From assembly GCF_003020585.1 (NCBI RefSeq), contig NZ_PXUE01000001.1:1364001-1428000 (forward strand): 64,000 nt of DNA, given 5' to 3'. This DNA is from Chryseobacterium aurantiacum (lineage in GTDB: Bacteria; Bacteroidota; Bacteroidia; Flavobacteriales; Weeksellaceae). Below the pieces are notes generated by a model. The model worked only from the letters and a program-made list of their open reading frames with translations. It was not told where the DNA came from and did no database searches. Positions 8,645 through 18,376 of the stretch are shown piece after piece; within the stretch, counting starts at the first letter, position 1, and each line of letters begins with the position of its first letter. The position numbers were made by a program, and so were the translations under genes.

Positions 8645-8932
8645 TTAGGCATGCCAAATGTCTTTATATCTTGTGGGATGATTTTCAAACTGTTGACGGA
8701 CAAAATCACATTCCGGATCTACAAGCAAATCTTTTTCCTCCGCATAGCGTACCAATTCATCCAGCAGCAGCTTGGCATATCCTTTTCCCTCGCGCTCCTC
8801 GTCAAGCTTGGTGTAAAACACAACGAGCAGTCTTCCGTCAATCTCTATGGACATATAACCTGCTTTTTGCCCATCAATGAGTAGCTGCAATTCATCCTGA
8901 TATGGAGATACCATAAATTTTATATTTTCCAT
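8645..8932 (-). CDS. Small GNAT-fold N-acetyltransferase (COG2388 type)
   Basis: A 95-residue protein of the short GNAT group. The acetyl-CoA loop is visible as EEREGKGYAKLLLDELVRYAEE, preceded by IDGRLLVVFYTKL on the central strand. The C-terminus has the group's typical PECDFVRQQFENHPTRYKD. The natural substrate is unknown for most of this group. The gene is convergent with the hydrolase at 7526 and has its own upstream region. Confidence 0.8.
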   Translation of the reverse strand: MENIKFMVSPYQDELQLLIDGQKAGYMSIEIDGRLLVVFYTKLDEEREGKGYAKLLLDELVRYAEEKDLLVDPECDFVRQQFENHPTRYKDIWHA

Positions 8933-9116
8933 AATTATTGAGATTTGGTTGATAAAAAAATAACATAAAGAACTCCCGAAAGCATTCTCTCCATTAAAAT
9001 TACAAAATTAATTGATATGAAATGATAGTTTTTGGAAACCTTAACGAATTTTATAAATACAATGATGAATCATCAAAGATTTAAGAAGAAGGTTAAAGCC
9101 GAATTTTTTATTAAAG

Positions 9117-9348
9117 CTGTTTAAACTTTTTTATTAAACCACAAAAGATATACAAAAGCTTTTTAAATACTTAAGCTATTTAAGTGATATACTTTGTGTA
9201 CAAAGAAGGACACTCAAGTTTTGTTGAAAATCAAAGATTTTCATCTTATGTGAACTTAATTGTGCCGTATTTCCTTACACTTTCTAAAGTGTACTAAAGT
9301 GTTAAAAAAATAAAACCTTTTGTGACTTTTGCGGTTAAGTTTAAACAG
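9117..9348. repeat. MITE-like intergenic element with long imperfect terminal inverted repeats
   Basis: The 690-bp gap 8933-9622 has no convincing gene. Within it, 9117-9128 (CTGTTTAAACTT) is the exact reverse complement of 9337-9348. Just inside, AACCACAAAAG at 9137 mirrors CTTTTGCGGTT at 9326-9336, and ACAAAAG follows on both sides. Inner hairpins include ACTTAA/TTAAGT near 9169, GAAAATC-AAA-GATTTTC (9226-9242) and CACTTT/AAAGTG. The GAAAATC hairpin and the terminal cttttgcg-like words resemble the 218-bp repeats at 6-559. Confidence 0.65.
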
Positions 9349-9546
9349 ACTTATTATTAAAAATGAATAATGCCTAAATGTTTCAAAATTAACATCTTAA
9401 TCGTCCAAGACGCAGCATCTCTTTCTTGGCTGTTTAAAAAATCAAAAGGAATATAATCGAAATATATTCAATGAATAAAATAAATAATTTTAAATAAGTT
9501 ATAAAATTATTTAAAAGATAATCAGTTATTTATGTTTTTTATTAAC

Positions 9547-9587
9547 AATTATTGGCAATTCCTTTTAATTATTGGCACTTTAATTGA
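9547..9587 (+). promoter_or_regulatory. Direct repeats upstream of the secreted protein gene
   Basis: AATTATTGGCA occurs at 9547-9557 and 9567-9577, exactly 20 bp apart, about 45-75 bp before the start at 9623. The second copy continues as TGGCAC-N5-TTGAC, which resembles a sigma-54 -24/-12 element except for GA in place of the -12 GC. It may be a regulator site or a degenerate promoter. Confidence 0.35.
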
Positions 9588-9622
9588 CTATGTCATGATG
9601 TTTAATTTAAAAGAGGAATGAA

Positions 9623-10075
9623 ATGAAAAAGTTATTGTTAACCTTATTTTTGATGGGTACGTTCAGTATGAGCTACGCCCAATCGGATTATTATAATGAT
9701 TACAGGAGAAGCATTACGGATGTTAACTGGCAAAATGTAATCACAGATTTAGTGCTCTCCAGTGTGCAGACTAAACAAATTTATGTACTGAATGACAGAT
9801 ATCGCGATTATGATTCATGGAACAGAGCTTACGTTGTAGACCCGGGAAGATGGAGAGGGGACCGATATTCAGAACTGGAAAGAATTCTTGGACGAGAAAA
9901 ATACATCATCTTTAAAAAGAGATATTATAAAGGACAAAATCCTGTAATTGTATACGGAAGAAATAAGAACGATTATAAGAAATATCGTAAGCAGCAGGAA
10001 AAATACTATAAGGAACGTTCAAAATACTATAAAAAACAAAATAAGCATCATGGGCATCATGGTGATTGGGATTAG
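9623..10075 (+). CDS. Small secreted protein with basic, Tyr/Lys/His-rich tail
   Basis: A 150-residue protein with a clear signal peptide (MKKLLLTLFLMGTFSMSYA, cleavage after about 19). The middle part (about 25-105) has aromatic-rich segments such as DYYNDYRRSI and RYRDYDSWNRAYVVD. The tail from about 108 is a low-complexity run of K, Y, R and N ending in HHGHHGDWD, which could bind metal or nucleic acid. I do not recognise a family. It is monocistronic, with a terminator at 10109. Confidence 0.75.
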   Translation: MKKLLLTLFLMGTFSMSYAQSDYYNDYRRSITDVNWQNVITDLVLSSVQTKQIYVLNDRYRDYDSWNRAYVVDPGRWRGDRYSELERILGREKYIIFKKRYYKGQNPVIVYGRNKNDYKKYRKQQEKYYKERSKYYKKQNKHHGHHGDWD

Positions 10076-10108
10076 ACCATTATCAACTATATATATTCAC
10101 TATTTAAT

Positions 10109-10137
10109 AGGCCGGCATTCGTGTTGGTCTTTTTTTA
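10109..10137 (+). terminator. Terminator after the secreted protein gene
   Basis: Stem AGGCCGGCA (10109-10117), loop TTCG, TGTTGGTCT (10122-10130), with G-T wobbles, followed by seven T residues. Confidence 0.8.
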
Positions 10138-10216
10138 TGGATAAAATCATGATGGAGATATCCATGTAATAAAATAATTTTTTGCATTCAAATAAAGTAA
10201 TTTCATGAATTAATTT

Positions 10217-10236
10217 GTTTGAATTTTATAACTTTG
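10217..10236 (+). promoter_or_regulatory. Candidate AraC operator and -7 box before the araC-type gene
   Basis: GTTTGAATTTTATA (10217-10230) is the same 14-mer found at 11141 and, with one change, at 11162. It overlaps TAACTTTG (10229-10236), a perfect TAnnTTTG -7 box ending 4 nt before the ATG. This would allow autoregulation and a leaderless or nearly leaderless mRNA. Confidence 0.5.
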
Positions 10237-10240
10237 ATAG

Positions 10241-11146
10241 ATGGAATCAACAGAATCATTAAGCGGTTTTTATGAAAGAAATGCTCCTGATCAGGGATTG
10301 CAGTGTATCGGAACAAATGGGATGGGACATTTTAATGTTTTTTCAAGGGAATTTTGTTCCCTGTTGTCTCCCTATAGCAGAAGAGATTACTATAAAATTT
10401 CATTAATCATAGGAAAAGGAAAGCTTCATTATGCTGATAAATGGATTCAGGTAGATCGTCCGGCGTTATTGTTCTCAAACCCTATTGTTCCTTACTCCTG
10501 GGAGGCTGATGATGAAGATCAGAAAGGCTGGTTTTGTCTTTTTACAGAGCAATTTTTGCAGAATGGAAGCCGTTTGGGCAATCTTCAGGACTCTCCGCTT
10601 TTTAAGATTGGAGGAACTCCGGTTTTCTTTGTAGAGAAAGAACAGCAGGAAATACTTTCGGATTTGTATACCAAAATGATGACGGAAATTCAATCGGATT
10701 ACATTCATAAATATGATATGCTTAGGGCCTATCTTCATCTGATGATTCATGAAACAATGAGAATGCATCCTGCAGAAACCTTTGAACCTTACCAAAATGC
10801 GTCACAAAGAGTGGCTTCTTTATTCATGGAACTGTTGGAAAGACAATTCCCCATTGATAGCCCCGAGGCATTTTTAAAGCTAAAAACCCCGAATGATTAT
10901 GCACAGAGCCTTTCTATTCATGTGAACTCTTTAAACCGCTCTGTGAAGGAGATTACGGGGAAAACTACCAGTCAGCAGATTACAGGACGAGTTATTCAGG
11001 AAGCCAATGCCCTGTTGACTCATACAGACTGGAATATTGCGGAAATAGCCTATGGGTTGGGCTTTGAAGAACCTGCCTATTTTACCAATTACTTTAAAAA
11101 GCAAACTGGAGTAACCCCAAATGCCCTAAGAATGAACCTTGTTTGA
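10241..11146 (+). CDS. AraC-family transcriptional regulator
   Basis: A 301-residue regulator with an N-terminal cupin-like sensing domain (about 20-150, GKGKLHYADKWIQVDRPALLF) and a C-terminal AraC-type double helix-turn-helix (about 205-300). The second HTH carries WNIAEIAYGLGFEEPAYFTN and the family signature FKKQTGVTP. This arrangement is usual for regulators of adjacent oxidoreductase genes. The stop codon lies inside the first of two direct repeats that precede the aldo/keto reductase gene, so that gene is the likely target. The inducer is unknown. Confidence 0.9.
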   Translation: MESTESLSGFYERNAPDQGLQCIGTNGMGHFNVFSREFCSLLSPYSRRDYYKISLIIGKGKLHYADKWIQVDRPALLFSNPIVPYSWEADDEDQKGWFCLFTEQFLQNGSRLGNLQDSPLFKIGGTPVFFVEKEQQEILSDLYTKMMTEIQSDYIHKYDMLRAYLHLMIHETMRMHPAETFEPYQNASQRVASLFMELLERQFPIDSPEAFLKLKTPNDYAQSLSIHVNSLNRSVKEITGKTTSQQITGRVIQEANALLTHTDWNIAEIAYGLGFEEPAYFTNYFKKQTGVTPNALRMNLV

Positions 11147-11206
11147 ATTTTATAATTCTTAGTTTGAATTCTATACTAGATATGGATCTTTCATGTTCTA
11201 ATTTTG
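11141..11206 (+). promoter_or_regulatory. Tandem AraC-type operator and -7 box for the aldo/keto reductase
   Basis: GTTTGAATTTTATA (11141-11154) and GTTTGAATTCTATA (11162-11175) are direct repeats with start points 21 bp apart, two helical turns, as expected for an AraC dimer. TAATTTTG (11199-11206) is a perfect -7 box 27 nt before the ATG at 11234. Confidence 0.6.
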
Positions 11207-11233
11207 TCCTATAAAATTAAAATCAAAACCATC

Positions 11234-12235
11234 ATGAAATTTAGAAAATTAGGAAACACAGGTGAGCAGCTTTCTGCTATTGGCTTAGGTTGTATGGGAA
11301 TGAGCTTTGCTTACGGACCTGCAGACGAACAGGAAAGTATCAATACTTTACATAAAGCCTTAGATTTAGGAGTTAACTTTTGGGATACTGCAGATATGTA
11401 TGCCAACGGAGAAAATGAAAAGCTGATCTCCAAGGTTTTAGTTCCCAATAGAGATAAAATTTTTATTGCAACTAAATTCGGGTTCAGGTTTAAGGATGGA
11501 AAAGCCAGTCATAGCGGTGCTCCGGGGACCTATTTTGATGGCTCACCGGAATGGATTAAAAAGGCTGTGGATTTAAGTCTTCAAAGATTAAAAATAGATA
11601 CCATAGACTTGTATTATGCCCACAGAGTTGATCCAAATGTCCCAGTAGAAGAAACAGTAGGAGCAATGGCTGAATTGGTAAAAGCCGGAAAAGTAAAATA
11701 CATCGGGCTGTCGGAAGCTTCCGCAGAATCAATAAGAAAAGCCAACAAAATTCATCCTATTACTGCTTTACAATCAGAATATTCTATCCTTACGAAAGAT
11801 GTTGAGAATGAGATCCTACCAACGATCAGAGAATTAGGGATTTCCCTGGTTCCTTATTCGCCACTGGCAAGGGGACTTTTTGCCAATATCAGTGAGGTCC
11901 AAAATCTTGGTGACGATGATTTCAGAAAATCATTACCTCGCTATCAGCAGGAATATCTGGAGAATAATACTAAACTGGCTAATGAGATTAATGAATTTGC
12001 AGCTTCCAAGGGCGTAAAAGGAACTCAATTGGCACTGGCGTGGGTACTGAACCAGGGAGATGATATTATTCCAATTCCGGGTACCAAGCGAATCAAGTAT
12101 CTGGAAGAAAATATTGCCACCGTTACTATTGATCTTTCCCAATCCGATCTGGATACCATTGATGCTATTCTGAAAAAATACCCGAATGTAGGAGAAAGGT
12201 ACAGTGAGGGTTCTATGAAATTAGTAAACAATTAA
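11234..12235 (+). CDS. Aldo/keto reductase
   Basis: A 333-residue NADPH-dependent oxidoreductase of the aldo/keto reductase (TIM barrel) family. Motifs are LGLGCMGMSFAYGP near the N-terminus, the catalytic Asp/Tyr in FWDTADMYANGENE, Lys in IFIATKFGF, His in YYAHRVDP, and the cofactor loop IPIPGTKRIKYLEENI at the C-terminus. It most resembles YajO/IolS-type or quinone/aldehyde-reducing members. The ATG at 11234 gives the canonical MKFRKLGNTG start; an upstream in-frame TTG at 11204 overlaps the -7 box and is unlikely. Probably controlled by the AraC protein encoded upstream. Confidence 0.9.
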   Translation: MKFRKLGNTGEQLSAIGLGCMGMSFAYGPADEQESINTLHKALDLGVNFWDTADMYANGENEKLISKVLVPNRDKIFIATKFGFRFKDGKASHSGAPGTYFDGSPEWIKKAVDLSLQRLKIDTIDLYYAHRVDPNVPVEETVGAMAELVKAGKVKYIGLSEASAESIRKANKIHPITALQSEYSILTKDVENEILPTIRELGISLVPYSPLARGLFANISEVQNLGDDDFRKSLPRYQQEYLENNTKLANEINEFAASKGVKGTQLALAWVLNQGDDIIPIPGTKRIKYLEENIATVTIDLSQSDLDTIDAILKKYPNVGERYSEGSMKLVNN

Positions 12236-12246
12236 AGACTATACTC

Positions 12247-12282
12247 AAACTGAGTTTCTGAATTACAGAAGCTCAGTTTTTT
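12247..12282 (+). terminator. Terminator after the aldo/keto reductase
   Basis: A 14-bp stem with one T-G pair: AAACTGAGTTTCTG / CAGAAGCTCAGTTT, followed by T residues. Confidence 0.85.
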
Positions 12283-12318
12283 GTTGGATATAAAAATTGA
12301 AAAACACCACATTACAAT

Positions 12319-13311
12319 ATGAATAGAAGAGACTTATTAAAAAATGGATTATTGGCGGGAGCATTAAGTTTAGTTCCCTTTTCTAATGTTTTTGCAGAGA
12401 CAAAGACAACTTCAGAAACCCTTGAAGATGATTTATCCGGTTTTAAAAAAATAAAATTGGGAGAGTTGGAGCTGTTTGTTCTTACAGGCGGATATATCCA
12501 TGAAACAGATATGAATTCATTTGCTCCACGAGGGAACGTCTCAGAATTGAAAACCATTCTTAAAGATCATTTTAGATCAGAAGACTATATTGATATGGCT
12601 CTGAATTTTCTGTTGATTAAAACAAAGAACAGACTTATTTTAATGGATACAGGAATGGGGATTTTTGCGGATGAAAGATCTGGATTTTTGTTGAAAAGCC
12701 TCCAAAAGGCAGGTTTCTCTACAAAAGATATTACTGATATTTTTATTTCTCATGCCCATCCTGATCATATTGGAGGAGTGCTGGATAAGCAAAATTCTCT
12801 TGTTTTCCCGAATGCCGACATTTTCATTTCAAAAACTGAACATGATTTCTGGATGAATGCATCCATTAAAGATTTTAACAATAGTGCTTTGAAAGCTAAA
12901 CCGGAATTGCTCGGTCAGATTATTTCCGCGCTTCAAAATATACTAAAAACCATTAAGCCCAAGTTGAAGTTCTATGACTTTAACAATCCATTGTATGATT
13001 GTTTCAGTTTTCAGCTGGCTCCGGGGCATACTCCCGGTTTAACGGTGACTACAATATCTTCGGGGAATGAAAAACTCATATATATTGCGGATCTCATTCA
13101 TTCTGATGTTATTCTTTTTCCTCATCCTGAATGGGGATTTTTCGGTGATACGGACCTGGATATTGCTACTGCTTCAAGAAAAAAGCTTCTCCTACAATTG
13201 GCAGATACCAAAACCAGAGCATTTGCCTGTCATTTGCCTTGGCCCGGTCTAGGCTTTACAAAGAAAAAAGACACAGGGTTTGAATGGATTCCGGAAATTT
13301 TTATGAATTAG
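12319..13311 (+). CDS. MBL-fold metallo-hydrolase with Tat-like leader
   Basis: A 330-residue metallo-beta-lactamase superfamily protein of the lactonase/AiiA-like group. The leader (1-26, MNRRDLLKNGLLAGALSLVP) has a twin arginine and an FSNVFA cleavage region, so export of a folded metalloenzyme by Tat is plausible. Metal-site motifs are HAHPDHIGG, then LAPGHTPG with the next His, then YIADLIHSD with the bridging Asp, and a late CHLPWPG. The substrate is unknown; lactones or small esters are typical. It sits 83 bp after the aldo/keto reductase, separated by a terminator, and converges with icd. Confidence 0.85.
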   Translation: MNRRDLLKNGLLAGALSLVPFSNVFAETKTTSETLEDDLSGFKKIKLGELELFVLTGGYIHETDMNSFAPRGNVSELKTILKDHFRSEDYIDMALNFLLIKTKNRLILMDTGMGIFADERSGFLLKSLQKAGFSTKDITDIFISHAHPDHIGGVLDKQNSLVFPNADIFISKTEHDFWMNASIKDFNNSALKAKPELLGQIISALQNILKTIKPKLKFYDFNNPLYDCFSFQLAPGHTPGLTVTTISSGNEKLIYIADLIHSDVILFPHPEWGFFGDTDLDIATASRKKLLLQLADTKTRAFACHLPWPGLGFTKKKDTGFEWIPEIFMN

Positions 13312-13368
13312 GTAGCAGATCAGAGAGTAGGGATGTAATGAATAGTTTGATGCTTTATTTTTAAAATA

Positions 13369-13396
13369 AAAAAGCTCCTTAAAAAAGGAGCTTTTT
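13369..13396. terminator. Bidirectional terminator between MBL gene and icd
   Basis: Stem AAAAAGCTCCTT (13369-13380), loop AAAA, AAGGAGCTTTTT (13385-13396). It has A/T runs on both sides and lies between convergent genes. Confidence 0.9.
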
Positions 13397-13416
13397 ATGT
13401 ATATGAGTATCAGAAA

Positions 13417-15708
<2,292 letters not shown>

Positions 15709-15851
15709 TTACATAAAAAAAAGAGGCTTTTACCTCTTTATATTTCATATTGGTTTATATCGGTATAATTGAATAAGCTACAGACATATTGACATTTATT
15801 TTTTAAATAATTCTACAATTTTTAGATACTAGGATTTTTTATCACATAGAT

Positions 15852-15899
15852 ATTGGTTTTTCAGTACTGTAGCTAAAGGGTTTTGTCTGAAAAACCGAT
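15852..15899. other. Long hairpin in the icd-tpx divergent region
   Basis: GGTTTTTCAG (15855-15864) pairs with CTGAAAAACC (15887-15896), extended outward by a T-G and two A-T pairs, around a 22-nt loop. The divergent gap 15637-16007 holds no gene. A second small hairpin (AAGAGG/CCTCTT near 15721-15738) followed by T residues on the minus strand could end a short minus-strand transcript. Confidence 0.5.
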
Positions 15900-15977
15900 T
15901 GCCAGGTGGAAGACTTTTAATTTTCACTTTAAGATTAATTTAACCTTAATTACACAGAAAAAAAATCTATTTTTGAT

Positions 15978-15985
15978 TACATTTG
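15978..15985 (+). promoter_or_regulatory. Candidate -7 box for cytoplasmic tpx
   Basis: TACATTTG, a perfect TAnnTTTG, 22 nt before the ATG at 16008. Confidence 0.5.
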
Positions 15986-16007
15986 AAAAACTAAAAAAAT
16001 AAATATT

Positions 16008-16511
16008 ATGTCAACGACAATCACTTTAAAAGGAAACGAAGTACACACAATAGGATCATTACCATCAATAGGAGCTAAAGTTAAAGATTTTGCCTTAGTA
16101 GATTCTGGGCTAAACGTAAAGACTCTTGATACTTTTGCAGGAAAGAAAAAAGTATTCAATATCTTCCCAAGTATCGATACGCCAACTTGTGCCGCTTCCA
16201 GCAGAAAGTTTAATGAAGAAGCTTCAAAACTGAATAATACAGTGGTTATTAATGTTTCCAAAGACCTTCCGTTTGCATTAGGAAGATTTTGTGCAGCAGA
16301 AGGATTGAACAATGTAGAGACGCTTTCTGATTTCAGAAGCAGCTTTGGGGATGATTATGAAGTGGTAATCACAGATTCTCCTTTAAAAGGTTTACTAAGC
16401 CGTGCCGTAATTGTTACAGACGAAAACAATAAAGTAATTTATACAGAACAGGTTTCAGAAATTGCAAATGAGCCTAACTATGATGCAGCGCTTACAGCAT
16501 TGAATCAATAA
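16008..16511 (+). CDS. tpx: Thiol peroxidase (Tpx), cytoplasmic form
   Basis: A 167-residue 2-Cys peroxiredoxin of the Tpx type, the usual length for the family. The peroxidatic Cys is C61 in FPSIDTPTC and the resolving Cys is C95 in GRFCAAEG. The protein has no signal peptide, so it should protect the cytoplasm, in contrast to the exported paralogue at 642-1214. The two share the stretch LSDFRS.F, SP.KGLLSRAV and the E.NY.AA ending. Monocistronic with its own promoter box and terminator. Confidence 0.95.
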   Translation: MSTTITLKGNEVHTIGSLPSIGAKVKDFALVDSGLNVKTLDTFAGKKKVFNIFPSIDTPTCAASSRKFNEEASKLNNTVVINVSKDLPFALGRFCAAEGLNNVETLSDFRSSFGDDYEVVITDSPLKGLLSRAVIVTDENNKVIYTEQVSEIANEPNYDAALTALNQ

Positions 16512-16527
16512 TAAAAATAATTTTTGT

Positions 16528-16567
16528 AAAAAAGCCTTGTGAATTCAATTTTTGCAAGGCTTTTTTT
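16528..16567 (+). terminator. Terminator after tpx
   Basis: Stem AAAAAAGCCTTG (16528-16539) / CAAGGCTTTTTT (16555-16566), followed by T. Confidence 0.9.
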
Positions 16568-16596
16568 GAAAATAAAACCTAATTAAATAACACCAA

Positions 16597-17172
16597 ATGA
16601 TGTCAGACAATTATAAGAAATATGGAGAACTTTTCCAGGTTGACTCAGATCATTTCGAAGAATTTTATGCATTGCTTCATGACACAAAACTTTTAAAATC
16701 TGATTTCTTTCTGAAACAGGGAGAAAAATGCAAATATCTGGGATTTATCAAAAAAGGAACCATCAGATCTTTCTATATCAATGATCAGGGGCGCGAAATC
16801 AACTTCGGATTCTATTTTGAAAATGAATTTTTTACCGATTATGAAAGCATCCTTTGTGATACCGTCTCCAACATGAATATTCAGGCTCTTGAAAACTGTG
16901 AAATTTTGCTGCTAAGCAAAGACCATCTGCAGGCTTTATATAAAAAAGAAGCCTACTGGCAGCAATTCGGAAGAGTGATGAGTGAAAAAATTTATCTGGA
17001 TGCAAAAAAAAGAATTGATGATCTATTATGCCTGTCTCCGGAAAACAGATATCTAAATCTTTTAAAACAACAACCTCTTCTTTTTCAGAAAATAGCCCAG
17101 AAACATATTGCCAGTTACCTTGGTGTAACAGAGCAGTCACTCAGCCGTATAAGAAGCCGGATTGTTAATTAA
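16597..17172 (+). CDS. Crp/Fnr-family transcriptional regulator
   Basis: A 191-residue regulator with an N-terminal cyclic-nucleotide-binding-like beta roll (about 25-120, KQGEKCKYLGFIKKGTIRSF) and a C-terminal winged helix (about 145-190, with IASYLGVTEQSLSRIRSRIV). It lacks an obvious Fnr-type Cys cluster. Proteins of this short Bacteroidota group are usually local regulators of an adjacent enzyme gene. The stop codon overlaps a perfect 14-bp palindrome that lies upstream of the alpha/beta hydrolase at 17240. The start may be the second of two adjacent ATGs (16600). Confidence 0.9.
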   Translation: MMSDNYKKYGELFQVDSDHFEEFYALLHDTKLLKSDFFLKQGEKCKYLGFIKKGTIRSFYINDQGREINFGFYFENEFFTDYESILCDTVSNMNIQALENCEILLLSKDHLQALYKKEAYWQQFGRVMSEKIYLDAKKRIDDLLCLSPENRYLNLLKQQPLLFQKIAQKHIASYLGVTEQSLSRIRSRIVN

Positions 17173-17182
17173 CTTAAGTTAA
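17169..17182. promoter_or_regulatory. Palindromic operator candidate before the hydrolase
   Basis: TTAACTTAAGTTAA is a perfect 14-bp palindrome overlapping the stop codon of the Crp/Fnr gene, about 58 bp before the hydrolase start. Confidence 0.45.
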
Positions 17183-17239
17183 CGTCCGCTGATATTTTTA
17201 ACCGTAGCTTTATCATTATCAAATTTTAACACAATCATT

Positions 17240-17929
17240 ATGGAACAAAAAGATTTAACCATTATTTTGGTTCACGGAGCATGGGGAGACGGATCACACT
17301 GGCAATACGTTATTCCTTCACTTACTAAAGCAGGATATAAAGTAAGAAGTGTTCAGAACCCATTAACTTCACTACAGGACGATATTAATAAGACTAAGGA
17401 TCTTATTGATGCCCAAGATGGGAAAGTGCTTTTAGTAGGGCATTCTTATGGAGGTGCCGTTATCTCAGGAGCAGGACATCATGAAAAAGTTGCAGGATTG
17501 GTTTATATTGCAGCCTTTGCACCTGATGCAGGAGACAGTTTGGGAGCTCTTTTAGGAAGACGTGAGTCACCTGGTGGAGCAAGTATTTATCCTGATAACA
17601 AAGGTTTTTTATGGATTAAATATGATGAATTTAAATCTGCTTTCTGCCAGGATTTAGATGATGAAAAAGCATTGGTGATGTCACTATCCCAAAAACCTAT
17701 TCACGGACAGTGTTTTGGAGATGTAGCGGGTGAACCTGCCTGGAAAATACGCCCAAGTTGGTATCAAATATCATTGCAGGACCGTATGATTCCTGCGGAA
17801 ACAGAAAAAGAAATGGCAGAACGTCTTGAGCCTAAGAAAATAATCTCTTTAGAGGCAGGACATGCTTCATTGGCATCACATCCTGAAGAAGTTACTCAGT
17901 TGATTTTAGAAGCTGCTGCTTCAATTTAA
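17240..17929 (+). CDS. Alpha/beta hydrolase
   Basis: A 229-residue single-domain alpha/beta hydrolase. The oxyanion-hole region is VHGAWGDGSHW, the nucleophile is Ser69 in GHSYGG, a likely acid is the Asp in LQDRMIP and the His is in AGHASLAS. It resembles the EstC/methyl-esterase-like group often found in operons with oxidative or aromatic metabolism genes. There is no signal peptide. It follows a Crp/Fnr regulator and a palindrome, which probably control it. The substrate is not predictable. Confidence 0.85.
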   Translation: MEQKDLTIILVHGAWGDGSHWQYVIPSLTKAGYKVRSVQNPLTSLQDDINKTKDLIDAQDGKVLLVGHSYGGAVISGAGHHEKVAGLVYIAAFAPDAGDSLGALLGRRESPGGASIYPDNKGFLWIKYDEFKSAFCQDLDDEKALVMSLSQKPIHGQCFGDVAGEPAWKIRPSWYQISLQDRMIPAETEKEMAERLEPKKIISLEAGHASLASHPEEVTQLILEAAASI

Positions 17930-17955
17930 TACAATATACAGTACAATAATTTATT

Positions 17956-17996
17956 AGGTCTTGTGAAATTTTATGTAATTTCACAAGACCTTTTTT
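17956..17996 (+). terminator. Terminator after the alpha/beta hydrolase
   Basis: A perfect 14-bp stem GGTCTTGTGAAATT (17957-17970) / AATTTCACAAGACC (17977-17990) with a 6-nt loop and a run of T. Confidence 0.9.
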
Positions 17997-18016
17997 AATG
18001 GAAAAACAAGTGCAAA

Positions 18017-18364
18017 ATGGTAAAAAGAATTGTAGCTAATATTAAAACGGATGATCTTTCCAAAGCAAATCAATTTTATCAGGACATTCTGGAACTGGAT
18101 GTTTTGATGGATCATGGCTGGATCAAAACCTTAGGAAACAATGAAGAAGCCAAAATTCAAATCAGTTTTGCAGAACAGGGGGGAAATGATACGGAAGTTC
18201 CTGATCTTTCCATTGAAGTGGATAATGTAGATGAACTCTATGATAAAATGAAAAATGCAGGCTTCGAAATCACTTATGAAATCACCAAAGAAGATTGGGG
18301 CGTTCGCCGGTTTTTTGTAAAAGATCCGTTTGGAAAATTAATTAATATTCTTTCTCATTTATAA
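18017..18364 (+). CDS. VOC-superfamily (glyoxalase-like) protein
   Basis: A 115-residue single vicinal-oxygen-chelate domain. The beta-alpha-beta-beta-beta pattern is visible twice (ANIKTDDLSKANQFYQDIL, then LSIEVDNVDELYDKMKNAGF), ending in the typical RFFVKDPFGKLINI. VOC proteins include glyoxalases, dioxygenases and antibiotic-binding proteins; which one this is cannot be told. It is only 12 bp before the next VOC gene, so the two are likely co-transcribed, together with the AraC gene 19 bp further on. Confidence 0.85.
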   Translation: MVKRIVANIKTDDLSKANQFYQDILELDVLMDHGWIKTLGNNEEAKIQISFAEQGGNDTEVPDLSIEVDNVDELYDKMKNAGFEITYEITKEDWGVRRFFVKDPFGKLINILSHL

Positions 18365-18376
18365 ATACATCATCGC

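Noticed and set aside
11204..11233. Upstream TTG start for the aldo/keto reductase
   Set aside because: It overlaps a perfect -7 box and adds residues not typical of the family.
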